From contig OY992536.1 in the NCBI GenBank assembly GCA_963921195.1, positions 325,455,038 through 325,519,037 of the forward strand: 64,000 nucleotides of DNA. The letters are read 5' to 3'. Position numbers and translations under genes: made by a program. Shown piece after piece: positions 11,019 to 22,732 of the stretch. The stretch is from Pegoplata infirma. Lineage: Eukaryota > Arthropoda > Insecta > Diptera > Anthomyiidae. Position 1 is the stretch's first letter. Each line of letters starts with the position of its first letter. A model generated the notes under the pieces. That model had not been told where the DNA came from and did not search any database. It worked only from the letters and a program-made list of their open reading frames with translations.

Positions 11019-12353
11019 AGTATGAGATTTTTAAGTTTTAAAATTAAAATCTCATTTTTGAAAATATTTGTACTCTTCGATTTTTTTTTAAATTTTTTTT
11101 GGAAAACTTCTATTGATTCTACAAATTTTTTGCCCAGTAGGATTATGGGATAACGATTAGTACTATTTTTTAAAATTTTTTGAAAAAATGTTAATGAAAT
11201 TTTCCAATCTTAAAATCAACTCTACTGCTCCAATGGTGCTTCATAGAGGGGCCAATTCCAAGACCGACCCCATTAATTTTTACGTCTAAACATTTCTTTG
11301 GATCAAACTAATACCCTATCACCAATTGCTAAGGGGGCTCCTGCACAAAACGACATTTTTTAAAATTTGCTCCAACTGCTCTAACTGCCCTAATAGTGCC
11401 CTTAGAGCAACAAAATGTATGACCGACCCACAATATTTTTTTAGTCCAAACATTTTCTCTGAACGCACCTACCCTCTATCTTTAACTGTTAAGGGGGTCC
11501 CCATACAATTTTTTTATTTGTTGTAAATTTGTTTTATTTAATCAGCTTCTACCGGTCCAATGGTGCGTCCGAGAGGGGTCATTAGTGAGACCGACCCCCA
11601 TTTTTTTTTACCCTGCAACATTTTTTTTAAAACATACCTACGCCCTATCTCCACTCCCCAAGTAGGCTTCCATTCAAAATTACATTTTTATAAAATTTGC
11701 TCCAACTGTTATTTGTATGGGAGCCTACTTAGGAAGTGGAGATAGGGCGTAGCTATTTTTTAAAAAAATGTTGTAGGGTAAAAATAAATTGAGGTCGGTC
11801 TCACTAATGACCCCTCTCGGACGCACCATTGGACCGGTAGAAGCTGATTAAATAAAACAAATTTACAAAAAATAAAAAAAAATTGTATGGGGACCGCCTT
11901 AACAGTTAAAGATAGAGGGTAGGTGTGTTTAAAGAAACATTGTTGGTCGGTCATACATTTTGTTGCTCTAAGGGCACTATTAGGGCAGTTAGAGCAGTTG
12001 AAGCAAATTTTAAAAAATTTCGATTTGTGTGGAAGCCCCCTTAGGAATTGGAGTTAGGGTATTAGTTTGTTCCGAAGAAATGTTAAGACGTAAATATTAC
12101 AGGGGGTCGGTCTTGGAAATGGCCCCTCTATGACGCACCATTGGAGCAGTAGAAATGTTTTTTATGATTGAAAAATTACAATACATTTTTTTCAAAAAAT
12201 TTTAAAAAATAGTAATAATTGTTATCCCACGATCCTACTGGGCAAAAAATTTGTTGATTCGATAGAACTTTTACCCAAAAAATTTTAAAAAATCGAAGAG
12301 TACAAACATTTTCAAAAATGAGATTTAAATTTAAAACTAAAAAATCGCATACT
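11019..12353. repeat. 1.3 kb palindrome with internal tandem units
   Basis: Two arms of about 640 bp read as reverse complements from AGTATG at 11,019 to CATACT at 12,353, with the turn near 11,670-11,715. Matching landmarks include CCAATGGTGCGTCCGAGAGG against CCTCTCGGACGCACCATTGG. Each arm holds about three diverged tandem units of about 165 bp marked by a CCAATGGTGC-like word, then GACCGACCCC, then AAGGGGGC or AAGGGGGT. The arms carry scattered differences, so the structure is not freshly made. The open frames across it mirror each other on the two strands and are not genes. It may be a fold-back transposon; no target duplication was found. Confidence 0.75.
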
Positions 12354-12544
12354 TGAGTTTTTTTTTAAAGTACGTAAAAAAAATTTTAAAAAAAATGATT
12401 TGCAATTTGCAGATTGAGTAAAGGAACAAACTACCAATTTTTAAAAATTCGATATCTTTTGAACGGGTCATCAAAAAAATCTGAAAATTTAAAATTGGGA
12501 AAATCAAAAAAAAAAAAAAATTATTCAAAGTGTCCGATTTGACA

Positions 12545-13122
12545 TGGAATACCCCATATATATTATTGATCTATGATCGATTCTAAGATATTTCTAGAAT
12601 GTCCGTCCGTCTGTATAAGACATTATGCAGTCCCAAATTAAAGAGCTAGACTTCTTAAGTTTAGCAAGAATATGTCTTATGGTCCTAGCCATTCGTAAAT
12701 GGGCAAAATCGGACCACGGAGAAAAAAGTTCCCCCTTGAACACAAAATTTTCACATATTTTTTTTTTGCATTTTTGTTAAGCAAATGAAACAAATTGATT
12801 GCAGAAAAAGTACAAGGTCCTGCACTCAGACCCATTAAATAAGGGAAAATCGTTTTTGGTTTGCTCGCCCCCTTTTGTGGGCGTGGATATTTAAAATGTG
12901 TTTAAATAATGATAAAATTGTATAACTTTGGCTCAAAAAGCATATAATAAATTAATTTGTTAATATGTACCGTGAGGGTTTATGTATCCCCCAATGCCCC
13001 CTATCAAACCCCCCCCCCCAAGAAAAAAGAAAACGTCTCTGAATTTTTTTTTAATTTATTTTTTTTATGTTGGAGGGTATTAAACATTCGGCACTGCCGA
13101 TTTTAACACTCATACTTGTTTT
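12545..13122 (-). mobile_element. mini-me/DINE-1-like element, truncated
   Basis: Read on the - strand it starts ACAAGTATGAGTG, then ATTCGG/CCGAAT-type hairpin (CGGCACTGCCG), then TACCCTCCAACAT. A long interior follows and then a short GTCY tract and the core (AGAAATATCTTAGAATCGATC) near 12,570-12,615. The terminus beyond the ATATATA run is missing. A run of 11 C at 13,009-13,019 corresponds to the G runs of the sister copies. Confidence 0.7.
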
Positions 13123-14373
13123 TTCTACAGCATGACCAACTGTTATAGTTTTAAATCTCCCGTCCTTACTTTATATTAGCGGTTATGAAGTTTTGTCAAG
13201 TATAAATTTTTATTAACAGTGACGTCCTGTAGATTGCTGTTTATTGGTGTTGGTCGTTGTTGTTAAACAAAAAGATCAAATGAGAGATTTCATAGCAGCT
13301 GTCTCGCTACGAAAGGAATTTATTTTGAATACGAATCCGAAATACAACGGTAGTTGTTTAGGCGTCAACTACAATTTCAGGGAAATCAATTTACATTTTT
13401 CTTTTTGTAGTTGTAGAAAAAACATTATATTTAAAATGCCTCATATAACTCATAAACGCTAACAGTAGTGGACATTTGTTTTAACGTGATTGTAAAACAC
13501 AATACAGACAACAAACTTATATTGTAAAACCGCAATATGTGACCCACGGCTAAATGCAGTCGAAAGTTAATCTGGAAAACAAGTTGGAACGGAGGAAAAA
13601 AAAAAATAAAAACAAACTCTAACAAGGTTAAATTATTGAAAAGTTGAAACTACTTTTACATCTGCAATTGTTGTTTGCTTAAATGAATAATAAAACAAAA
13701 TTATAAACTGAAGAAAACTTTTTGTGTGGTAAAAAAAAAAATATAAATATCATCTACTCAAGTTTCAATTAAATTAAAGAAAATTCCAATGGAAATACAG
13801 AAAATCCCAGATAAACTTAAAAAAAGCCATATTAATATTCAGAAAATAAATTTTTAAAAATTCAGAAATTTCAAAAATTTCTCAATCAGAATAAAATACG
13901 ATAAAGAGGCCAAAATAAAATTCTTCAAATTAGTGATCATTTTTATATTTATGGTATTGTAACATTTATATATTTTGTAAGGGATTCCAGTTTTTTTAAT
14001 TTAAAAAGGAAATTTAATTGTATAAGTGAACTAAATATTTTTTTGTTTTAATAAATTTTCATTGTTTTTATTACCCTAATTTTACTAAATTTATATTTAT
14101 ATATCTGCTTTCCAAGGAAATGCGACAAATTATAACACTTTTTTTAATTTTAATTATTTCACTTGATAAAAATAAATGACTCACCTAAAAACATAAACTA
14201 AAAGCCATTAACACCAACAAACATTCCCAAACCAACAACACTTTCATTTAATTTTAAAAATGCAGACTTGGTTTAAAATCAAAATACACACTCACACACA
14301 GAAATGCAGAATATAACACGCACTGGATTTTGGGGAAAAATTATATTTTCAACAAATAACAAACTCCTTTATT
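13123..14373. other. non-coding DNA, less repetitive at its start
   Basis: The first 500 bases have ordinary composition and no recognised repeat. They contain a 72-codon + strand frame at 13,244-13,462 whose product I cannot place and do not call as a gene. From about 13,730 the sequence is AT-rich, with repeated AAATTCAGAAAAT-type words around 13,790-13,890. Confidence 0.45.
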
Positions 14374-14504
14374 AAGGTGGGCCTTATTTTAATTTTTTTT
14401 CGATTTTCCAGTTTTGTGTGAGGTTAGGTTAGAAAAAAATGTGAGGAAAATATTTATGAGCTCGATCGTTTCAAAATTGTTTTGCGTTCTCATAACCATA
14501 TTAG

Positions 14505-14845
14505 GGTTATTCATCACTACAATTTCTTCGTCTTTCTAATTCCCATTGTGGATAGTGTCGAATATGTATTAATATTTTAGTTTGTGCACAAACGATTTGT
14601 CATTAGACTCGTTTGCTTATTTGTAGTAGATCGTTTCTATTTTTGCTTAATAATCTTGACAATGGAATCTGACAAATTCCGAAACACGTGTCGATTAAGT
14701 CTTGCAAAAATGACCAACATAAATAAATTTAGAACAAAAAAAAAAAAATAATTTTCTTGAAAATACTATGAGAATATCATGGTTTTAATTAGTAAAGAAA
14801 ATAATGACCTCGAGCCAGAATAAACATCCTCAAAATATATAAGGA
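14505..14845. repeat. dispersed repeat family B, copy 2
   Basis: It aligns closely with 5440-5785, sharing TTCTTCGTCTTTCTAATTC, AACACGTGTCGATTAAGTC and the end CCAGAATAAACATCCTC. It sits inside the long-TIR element. Confidence 0.65.
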
Positions 14846-14956
14846 CCAGTTGTTGAACAGTGTTTTTATTAAAGGCTGCTATGGGTTAAAATTATAAAAG
14901 TTCGTCTCAAGCTCTATTAAAGTGTCAACAAAAATAAATTTTAAGATTATTTAAAA

Positions 14957-15693
14957 ACAAGTGAGAGTGTTAAATTCGGCTGTGCCGAATCTTGTATACC
15001 CTCCAACATTAAAAAAAAAATAAAATAAAAAAAAATTTGCAGGGGCGTTTTTTTGGGGGGTGGGGGCTTGTCGGGGGTCCTTGGGGACACCTTCTCTTTG
15101 ATCAAAAATGTTTACAACTTTAATTGCTATGCTTTTTGTACAAAAGATATACAATTTCATCATTATATAAATTATTTGCTAATATCCACGCCCACAAAAG
15201 GGGGCGGACCAAAAAAAAATAATTTTCAAATCCCCTGGGTCCAAGTCTAAGACTTTAAACTTTTTCAAGCATAAAAATGTTTCATTTGTTTAACAAAAAT
15301 ACAAAAAAACCTATAAAAAGTTACCTTTTTTCACTGGTTGGTTTACTTCGTCAAAGGGGAACTTTTTCCCCCCTGGTCCGATTTTGCCCATCTCCGAGCT
15401 TAACCAGCCTATGGACATAACACATATATGTTCCAAATTTAAGGAGTCTAGCACTTTTATTTTGGACAGTATCGTGTCTTCCACAGACGGACGGACAGAC
15501 AGACAGACAGACGGACGGACGGACGGACGGACGGACGGACGGACGGGCGGACAGACGGACATCGCTAGAATGTCTTAGAATCGATCACTGATCAATAATA
15601 TATATACTTTATGGGGACCTAGACCGATATTTCGATGCGTTACACACGGAATGACAAAGTGAGTATACCCCCATACTGTAGTTGGAGGGTATA
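14957..15693 (+). mobile_element. complete mini-me/DINE-1-like element
   Basis: It starts ACAAGTGAGAGTG, with the hairpin ATTCGGCTGTGCCGAAT (14,974-14,990) and TATACCCTCCAAC, and ends GTTGGAGGGTATA, so subterminal inverted repeats close it. In between come a G-rich block (15,055-15,086, four G tracts), a (GTCY)n tract read as GGACGGAC/GACAGACA (15,483-15,560), a core with AGAATGTCTTAGAATCGATC, an ATATATATAC run and the phrase TTTATGGGG. The GTCY-core-TA order matches published dipteran mini-me elements, now grouped with DINE-1/Helitron-like elements. Not coding. Confidence 0.8.
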
Positions 15694-16120
15694 AAAAATC
15701 TTGAAAATTGGAAAAAACAGTAATTTTTTCAAACTTTGAGTAGCGATATCTTAAAAACCGTTGGACCAAATTTAAAATATTTTGACATTCGGGTTTAAAA
15801 TTAATAAATATGATTTATCGCAAGAATTTTTTTTTGCACCAATTGCGTTCTCACAAACTTCAATGAGGCACGGTAATTTTCAACCGATCGTGGTCATATT
15901 TATGTCAAATTTTTTTCTAACCAAAACCTCACACAAAAATGGGCTTCGATTTTGTAAAATCGATAAAAAGCAAAATAAGGTCCACCTTATCCTTCATACG
16001 TGTGGCATTAGGCTGACATTTTTTTGTATAGAAAAAAGGTTTTAAATTGACCCGTGGGGCCCGGCAATCGATGTTTAGAAAACTCAAAAATAAATTTAAA
16101 AAAATACGAATATAAAAAAA

Positions 16121-16203
16121 ACAAGTAAGAGTGTTAAATTCGGCTGTGCCGAATCTTTTATACCCTCCAACATGCAAATAAATAAAAAAAAATTGCAGGG
16201 GCG

Positions 16204-16236
<33 letters not shown>

Positions 16237-16801
16237 TCGGTAGTGGTAATTGGGGGGCACAATTCCTCTCGAATAAGTGTTAAAAAAAATAATTCTTATG
16301 CTTTTTGCACCAAAGAAATCAAATTTATCATTATATAAAAAAAAATTAATTCCACGCCCATAAAAGGGGGGGGGGCGGACCGTAAAATGATTTTTTCTAA
16401 TTCTGTGGGTCCAAATGCAGGACCTTGAACTTCTTGTAGCATTAAAATGTTGGATTTGTTAAACAAAAACACAAAAAATCAGTTAGTTCTTCAAGGGGGA
16501 ACTTTTTTCCCCCTGGTCCGATTTTGCCCATCTCCGAACTTAACCAGCCTATGAACATAAGACATATATGTGCCAAATTTCAGGAGTCTACCGCTTTTAT
16601 TTTGGACTGTATCGTGTCTTCCACAGACGGACGGACGGACAGACGGACGGACGGACGGACAGACGGACATCGCGAGAATGTCTTAGAATCGATCACTGAT
16701 CCATAATATATATACTTTATGGGGTCCTACACCGATATTTCGATGCGTTACACACGGAATGACAAAGTGAGTATACCCCCATACTGTAGTTGGAGGGTAT
16801 A
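16121..16801 (+). mobile_element. complete mini-me/DINE-1-like element
   Basis: It has the same architecture as the copy at 14,957: ACAAGTAAGAGTG start, hairpin at 16,138-16,154, G-rich block with a 21-base G run (16,216-16,236), GTCY tract (16,622-16,670), core, TA run, and GTTGGAGGGTATA end. It is close in sequence to the upstream copy, which lies about 430 bp away on the same strand, so the pair could recombine. Confidence 0.8.
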
Positions 16802-16805
16802 AAAA

Positions 16806-17590
16806 TAAAATCGGCCAAACGGTTTCAAAGAAATCGCTGTTTGGAATTTGCAAAATTTAAGGGTTACGTTCAAGAAGCAACAATATTTTTAGCACTTTCT
16901 TTGTTCTATTGCAGTATATTGACTGAAAATGTTGCTTAAAACGGCTTTTAGCTTTACGTGAGAACAAGGGTCAATCGTCATCGTTAGCTCATTGTGCTAT
17001 TACCATAAAATGACACTATATGGTAATGGAATAACGATGGAAACGATACGATTGACGACTATCAAGTTACATAATTACCCCCAGGGTATTCATTTAAGAC
17101 AAATCTGACGATTTTAACCCGTTTTAGTCTTTCGATCAAAGTTAAGAGTTTTTGGCGAACATTTCGAAGGTTGCCAAAGGTTAAAATGATCGGATTTGGC
17201 TCAACTTAGTTTGAAATTAAAGTCTGTCTCAAACTCAAGGAAAAGGTCAAGGGAAAGAAATTTAGAGATTTATTATTTTTTTTTAATTTTTGAACGTAGG
17301 AAAAACGGTAATTTTTTGCAAATTTCAGACAGCGATATCTCGAAAACAGTTTGACCGATTTTTTTAGATTTACTCGTTCAGCACATCAAAATTGTTAAAA
17401 ATTTTGTATCGCAAGACATATTTTTTTAAATTTTTTTTAAAAATTTTTTAAAAATCACAACTTTGATTTAATCCGATTGGCCTCAAATTTATAACACATT
17501 ACTTTTAGGTCTAGTAGAATAAAAATAAGCACTTCGGAAAATCAAAAGATAAAGAAAAGAATGTCACTCTAATGTGCCATAAATTCTATA
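16806..17590 (+). repeat. dispersed repeat family C
   Basis: The stretch carries AGCGATATCTCGAAAACAG, ACCGATTTTTTTAGATT and a terminus AATGTCACTCTAATGTGCC. Related sequence occurs at 59,960-60,260 (AGCGATATCTCGAAAACCG and, inverted, TTAGAGTGACATTTTTTTC) and as fragments at 14,890-14,950 and 15,694-15,790. Around 16,968-17,060 a short imperfect inverted repeat pairs TCAATCGTC with GACGATTGA-like sequence and ATTACCATA with TATGGTAAT. Confidence 0.5.
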
Positions 17591-18480
17591 TTTTTTTTGT
17601 TATAGTGCCAAAAAAATAAAGAACAATCTACAGACTTAAAAATTTTCAAGCATACAGCAGCTGCTAATTTAACTACTACTACATAGTAGTTCAACTACTA
17701 CTACTTTAACTATTTGTGTGTATTTGTTACCGCCTCCCCCACCTACCATTACTATTGCAATCATGCAAGCATTATGACACAAACAACATTTATTAGAAGA
17801 ACTACTGCCTTAGGGTTTGCAATTTAAACAAGTGAATATAAATTAAATGGTATTAGACAACAGTCTCTATCTCTATAATACAGGATTACTAACACAGACA
17901 GCCAGTCAGCCTACACATGTGTACAATAGGGTGGCATGAATTATAACTTTTTTTTGAATTTTGTCAATTTCCGCAAAAATTATGGTTCCTTTAATGCAAA
18001 AAAACTTTATTTTTATATGTATAGCCCAATCGGAAAATTTTATCCCGTGCAATTGGGGGGTTAAAGTTTTGCCCTGAAATAAAAAAAAAAAATCATACAA
18101 ACCAAAAAATTCTTTTTTTTTTTTTGATTATTATTTTAGTTGATTACCAGTGTAACAAAAGTTGAACCTTTTCAATTTGCCTGACCTTTGGCAACTGATT
18201 TATATGGAGTTTAGTGTGCTGATTCCGAATCTGTTATCCAATTTTTTCCATCAGCTCGCGTTCGCGAGCAAATCGCTGTTAAAGAGTCGAAAAAGTGAGT
18301 TTTTTTACCAATTTTGCTTGGCTATAATTTACTACTATATACTTAACTATATTGGATGCAAGGATTCCAAAACTGGTATTAGCTTTTTTCTGACAGCTTT
18401 AATATTGGAGTTTTTAAAAAGGTATAATTGACAAAATTAATAATAGACAAAATTAAAGAGGGCATAAATTTTAAAATTTT
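17591..18480. other. non-coding DNA
   Basis: No gene is supported. A short CTA-rich stretch (17,675-17,712, ACTACTACTACATAGTAGT) is self-complementary. The 89-codon + strand frame at 18,162-18,431 is hydrophobic, has no recognised motif and runs into repeat-like sequence, so it is not called. Confidence 0.4.
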
Positions 18481-18745
18481 ATTTTAGCAATATCTCAAAA
18501 ACTAAAGATGACTCAACTAAAGGAAAAGCATTTCTGAAATCAGCATATCCAACATACCTAAAATCGTCATGCAATTTTTGGATGTTATACTAGTGTTGGT
18601 AAATATGGGCTTACAAACATGGCAAAAATAGCCTATTTTCAAGGTTTCCTTAGGCTATATCTCGAAAACTAGAGCTGACCCAAAAAAACGGTAGCCAGAT
18701 TTGAAATCAGCGTCCACCAACTACCCAAAATTGTGTATCAGAACG
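18481..18745 (+). repeat. diverged tandem duplication, about 166 bp period
   Basis: Two related units share AATATCTCAAAAACTAAAG or ATATCTCGAAAACTAGAG, then GAAATCAGC and CCAAAATTGT/CTAAAATCGT. They start near 18,483 and 18,649. The wording resembles repeat family C. Confidence 0.45.
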
Positions 18746-19938
18746 CGGGCAAAGAAAAAGTGTTGCCCGGTGTTATCTTCTTAATAAAAAAAATTTAATT
18801 TTGGTAGTATAAAGCATTTAGCTTTAAAATTGGCTTTGAAAAAAAATATTTGGAGGGCCGTTGCAACATACCTTATTTTTTTGTCAAATTCACATATGAG
18901 GCGTATCACACCAAATGCCCAGCGAAAAAAACATGTGTCCCATGAATTTCTGAATAGGTTGCATTGATAGCTCCAAAAGGAACTAAGAAAATTGCGTTCT
19001 TGGCTTTTTAATTTTTCAAAACCTGGGCTTAGGAGGCAAAATATTAAAAATAAATATTAAAATTTGTGTCGAATTGCCTTGATTAAATACACAGTAATAC
19101 AAAATCGAACTTGAATCCCAAAAATATATATTTTTGTATAATTTTTTATGGGATATTGATCAAATTTTTTTTGGAACATTTTCCTTTTCTTTTAATTTGG
19201 AATGATGATTTGTGAACATTTACCGATTATTTCCAATTGCAAAAGGGGTCGTTCTTGATCCTAAAAAAGCTAAAAATTTCTGCTAAAAATATTGAAAATT
19301 TCATCATTTGACGTGAATACAACGTTTACGTGGACAAACGCTAAATCGACTCAAAAAGTGATTCTGAGTAGATCGGCATACTTGAAGGGTTGTTACAAAC
19401 ATCAGCACAAAGTAAAAACAGATAAATTCAGGAAAACTAGAAAACACAGGAGAAGTCACAAGAATTTTTTTAAGTGTTTTGATTTAGCACAACCGAATAA
19501 ATATTTCTTAGTTATATTTTATCTCCGTCTATACATATTTGAAAATCTCTGTTGATATAAATGTATTCATGTAGCGTATGTTTACTGTTTTTGCAAATAT
19601 TTTCTTAAGCTTAAAGATAACCAAAAGTTTCACAAAACTATATTTAATACAAATTCTGATTAATTTTTATTAAAAAATAAAACTTGTTTTATTCAAAACA
19701 AAAAAAAAAAAATAATTTTCTTGAAAGTTATGCTATTAGAATATCGCCAGAATAAACATCCACTAAATATTATATTTAATACATTAAAATTTATTTAAAG
19801 AATAATTGTCTACTAAACTTGAGCAGTGTTTTGATTATCGATATTAACAATTTAAAATTTTTATCATAAATGGTATTTTTTGTCTTTTTCCATAAAAAAA
19901 GTTTATTCTAGTTCTAGGACATTTTCGTGTTCCCCATT
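18746..19938. other. non-coding DNA with repeat fragments
   Basis: No gene is supported. The segment 19,610-19,775 is a broken copy of the ends of repeat family B (CTGATTAATTTTTATTAAAA inverted, then GCCAGAATAAACATCC). The 87-codon frame at 19,292-19,555 is basic and lacks known motifs. Confidence 0.4.
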
Positions 19939-20329
19939 ACAACGTCCGACAGCCAATATTAAACATGAACCGGATGATATACACCAGAAAGTAGAGATAA
20001 TGGAGTAAAACTGCGTTCACAGTTTTTCATTTCGAGATCCTTTCTTGGACTTCAAAGTTTTAAAGGATACATTTTGTAAAATATTTTGATATTTTTGTAC
20101 TTGTCCTGTGTAGTGGCGTGTCCTGTGTAGTGGCGTATGTAGTGGCGTATACAAATCCGAAATGATTTTACAAATTTCAGGATTTGATATCAAATAACAA
20201 ATACAATATTAAAAAACTTCTTAAAAAAATCGAAAAACATTTAAGAATATACAATTTTTTAAAGAAAAATGTTTTAAAACTGAAAATTTTCTTGTTAAAA
20301 AAATCTGAAAATTTTTTCTTAGAATTTGA

Positions 20330-21500
20330 AATTTTTGAACTTAAGATTCTAATGCAAAAATATCTTAGAACCTGAAGTTTTATGTACACAAAAAATGGAC
20401 CTAATTGTAAGCAAGATGTAGTCAGATCTTGAAATGCGACTTTGTCTTTTAGAAAAATGTCTCAGAACGAGACTATATCTTAAAAAAATGTCTCAGAATC
20501 TAAATCTTTCTAAAAGAAAAATGTCTGCGAATCTAATCTAAGACTTTTTCTATAGGAATAATGTCTTAAAATATTAGCCTTTTTCTCAGAATCTAAGACT
20601 TTTTTATAGGAAAAATGTTTTAGAATCTGAGACTGTTTCTATAAAAAATTCTCAGAATCTGAGGCTTTCTAAATGAAAATGGTTTAGAATCTGAGAACTT
20701 TCTATAGGAATAATGTTTCTGAAAATTATATCAAAAAGATTTTGTGTATAGGAAAACTAGCTCAGAGACACAAGCTGAGACTTTTTGTATAGAAAAATGC
20801 TGAGACTTTTTCTATAGTAAAAATATATTTTTCTATAAGAATAATGTCTCAGAATCTGAGTATTTTTCTATGGGAAAAATATTTCAGAATCTGAGGCTTT
20901 TTCTACAGAAAAAATGTCGAAGAATCATAGACTTCTTCTATGGGTAAACTGTCGAAGAATCTGAGACTTTTTCTATAAGAATCTGAGACTTTCTATAGGA
21001 AAAATGTCTCAGAATTAGAAACTTTTTCTATGGGAAAAATATCTAATTGTAAGAATCCGAGAGTTTTTCTTTAGGAAAAATGGTTTAGAATCTAAGACTT
21101 TTTTATACTGTTTTCTTTTAAAAAGGTCTCGGAATCTGAATAATTTTTCTAATAGAAAAAGCGAAGATTTTCTCAGAATCTAAAACTTTTTGTGTAGAAT
21201 GTTTCAGAATCTGAGAAAATGTGCTAGACTAGAAATATCTCAAAATCTGAGAAAATGTTACAATCGGAGTCTTTCTTTTGCAAAAGTATTTTATAAATAT
21301 GTTTATAGAAACTTTTTCTAAAGTGACTTTTTCCAGAGAAACGTTTTCCATTGGAAATATTATTTAGAGTCTTTGACTTTTTCTATAACAGAAACTGTCT
21401 TAACTGGAAATTCTCATAGAATCTTAGACTTTTCTTAAAAAAAATCCAGATTCTGATAATCTTCTTTGTAAAAATGTATCAGCATCTGATACAGTTCACA
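20330..21500. repeat. degenerate 35-bp repeat array
   Basis: About 30 mutated units carry AGAATCTGAGACTTTTT and TCTATAGGAAAAATGTC. Units vary in length and have drifted far from each other, unlike the homogeneous array at 34,650-41,520. It is nested in TIR element family D. A short tandem GTAGTGGCGT repeat precedes it at 20,103-20,150. Confidence 0.7.
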
Positions 21501-21595
21501 CTTTTAAAATTTTAATATATAAAAAAATTTTAATTTTTTTACCCCAACAGTTTTAAACTTAAACAAAAATGAAGAATCTGATTGTGTTACATTCA

Positions 21596-22162
21596 CACTC
21601 ATAGAAATCCTACAGTATTCCTTACTAAAAAGTTGGTAGTTATTACTAATTGTTAGTATTAAAGGGCCCTACAACGCGTTAGTCAATTTTTACTAACGCA
21701 GTTATAAAAAAACGGTAAACAAATTTAAAAGCGAAAACCTATCCAAAATCGATTTTGAAAAATTTTTTAACAAAGAAAATTGTTTCAAAAATATATAATT
21801 ATTGAGCTTGATAGCTGGCAATGATCTATTTCTGAATTTTTTTAAAAAAAATATAGATTTATTTTTTTTTTTCAACGAAAATTTGCTATGTGCGTTTGAA
21901 AAAAAAAAAAATATTCAAAAATGTAAATTTTGCCATATTAGGTGTCAAAAATAATTTTCAAAATTTTTTAAAATTACTAACAAAAATTATTAAAAAATCG
22001 GTAAAAAATCAGTATTCAGTAAAGTTCAAAGTATTCCAATTTCAAAAAAATAACTAAATTTATACTGTACAGCTAAATTTATACTGTAAATTACTAAAAA
22101 AGTAGTATAGTTAGAATTATAACACTTTTACTGTATTTTTTACTGTAGGATTATTTTGAGTG
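21596..22162. mobile_element. MITE of the CACTCA family
   Basis: The ends CACTCATAGAAATCCTACAG and, inverted, CTGTAGGATTATTTTGAGTG pair over about 20 bases with a few mismatches. Each side abuts CA rather than the TA of sister copies. The interior is rich in TTACTAA/TTAGTAA words. It is 567 bp with no open frame of note. Confidence 0.65.
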
Positions 22163-22207
22163 CAGTTCAAGGAAAAGATCGAGAAAAATTCTAAAACATG
22201 TGTTGTT

Positions 22208-22425
22208 AGGCCTCCGTAGGCTAGTTGGTAGCGTGCTAGCCTTTGAACGTGGGGGTTGTGGGTTCGATTCCCAACCGAACCCTGTTTTTTTTTGCTACAA
22301 CGAGACGACGGTCATTGTAACCAGTTTTCGGTTAGGTTGAATTTATTAAAAATGAGTTGTATATAAATAGAACAGAATAAATAAAAATAATTGATCATGT
22401 GATCAAAACTATTATTATTATTATG
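22208..22425 (+). mobile_element. tRNA-derived SINE-like element
   Basis: The head has an A-box region (GGCTAGTTGGTAGCGTG) and a perfect B-box GGTTCGATTCC (22,261-22,271) at tRNA spacing, so it could be transcribed by RNA polymerase III. The acceptor stem does not close. A run of nine T follows the tRNA-like head. The tail, ACGAGACGACGGTCATTG and onward, is unrelated to tRNA and ends near a short ATT microsatellite (22,408-22,424), as many SINEs do. No flanking duplication was identified. Confidence 0.6.
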
Positions 22426-22732
22426 TAAACTTTTTGTAAATTTTTTTTTTTTAAAAATGTTTGGCCCCCACCGAAATAAAATCCTGGATACGCTCCTGGA
22501 AGAGATCCTCCTTTTTCATTTGCTTTCACCAGTGGCATGCTAGGACAAGTACAAATATTAAAAAAATATTTTATAAAATTTAATCCTCTAAAACTTTAAA
22601 GTCCATTTAAAAGGAAACAGGATCATAAAAAGAAAAACTGTAAATGCAGTTTTACTACATTTAGTCTCTAGTTTAAAACGTATATTATCCAGTTCGTGTT
22701 TAACGAGTTTTTTCATTTTTATCGGACGGTGT

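Larger units (their letters stand above)
14374..15988. mobile_element. long-TIR element interrupted by younger repeats
   Basis: The left end AAGGTGGGCCTTATTTT (14,374-14,390) and right end AAAATAAGGTCCACCTT (15,972-15,988) are inverted, and pairing continues for about 150 bp with gaps: TTTTGTGTGAGGTT against AACCTCACACAAAA, TTAGAAAAAAA, and GCGTTCTCA near the inner side. A copy of repeat family B (14,505-14,845) and a complete mini-me-like element (14,957-15,693) are nested inside, so this is an old element. It has no transposase frame. Confidence 0.6.
19939..22732. mobile_element. TIR element family D, copy 1, with nested inserts
   Basis: The left end ACAACGTCCGACAGCC and right end CGGACGGTGT (complement ACACCGTCCG) are inverted. 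Subterminal sequence also pairs: GAACCGGATGATATAC against GTATATTATCCAGTTC, and the CTTCAAAGTTTTAAAGGA region against TAAAACTTTAAAGTCC. The same ends define the copy at 54,528-55,531. Inside are a run of 35-bp relics, a MITE and a SINE-like element. No matching target duplication flanks this copy, and no transposase frame survives. Confidence 0.65.

Noticed and set aside
11326..11954. Several 60-66 codon frames on both strands
   Set aside because: They mirror each other across the palindrome and change with its degenerate units, which is not how a gene behaves.
13244..13462. 72-codon + strand frame in relatively ordinary DNA
   Set aside because: No motif, no splice signals that extend it, and no upstream or downstream coding pattern. 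It could still be an exon, but there is no positive evidence.
15311..15578. Frames rich in serine, valine, proline or in aspartate, glycine, arginine, threonine
   Set aside because: They are translations of the (GTCY)n tract of a mini-me-like element.
22208..22283. Functional tRNA gene
   Set aside because: A- and B-boxes are good, but the acceptor stem does not close and the anticodon stem has mismatches. A T-run and unrelated tail follow, so a SINE is the better call.
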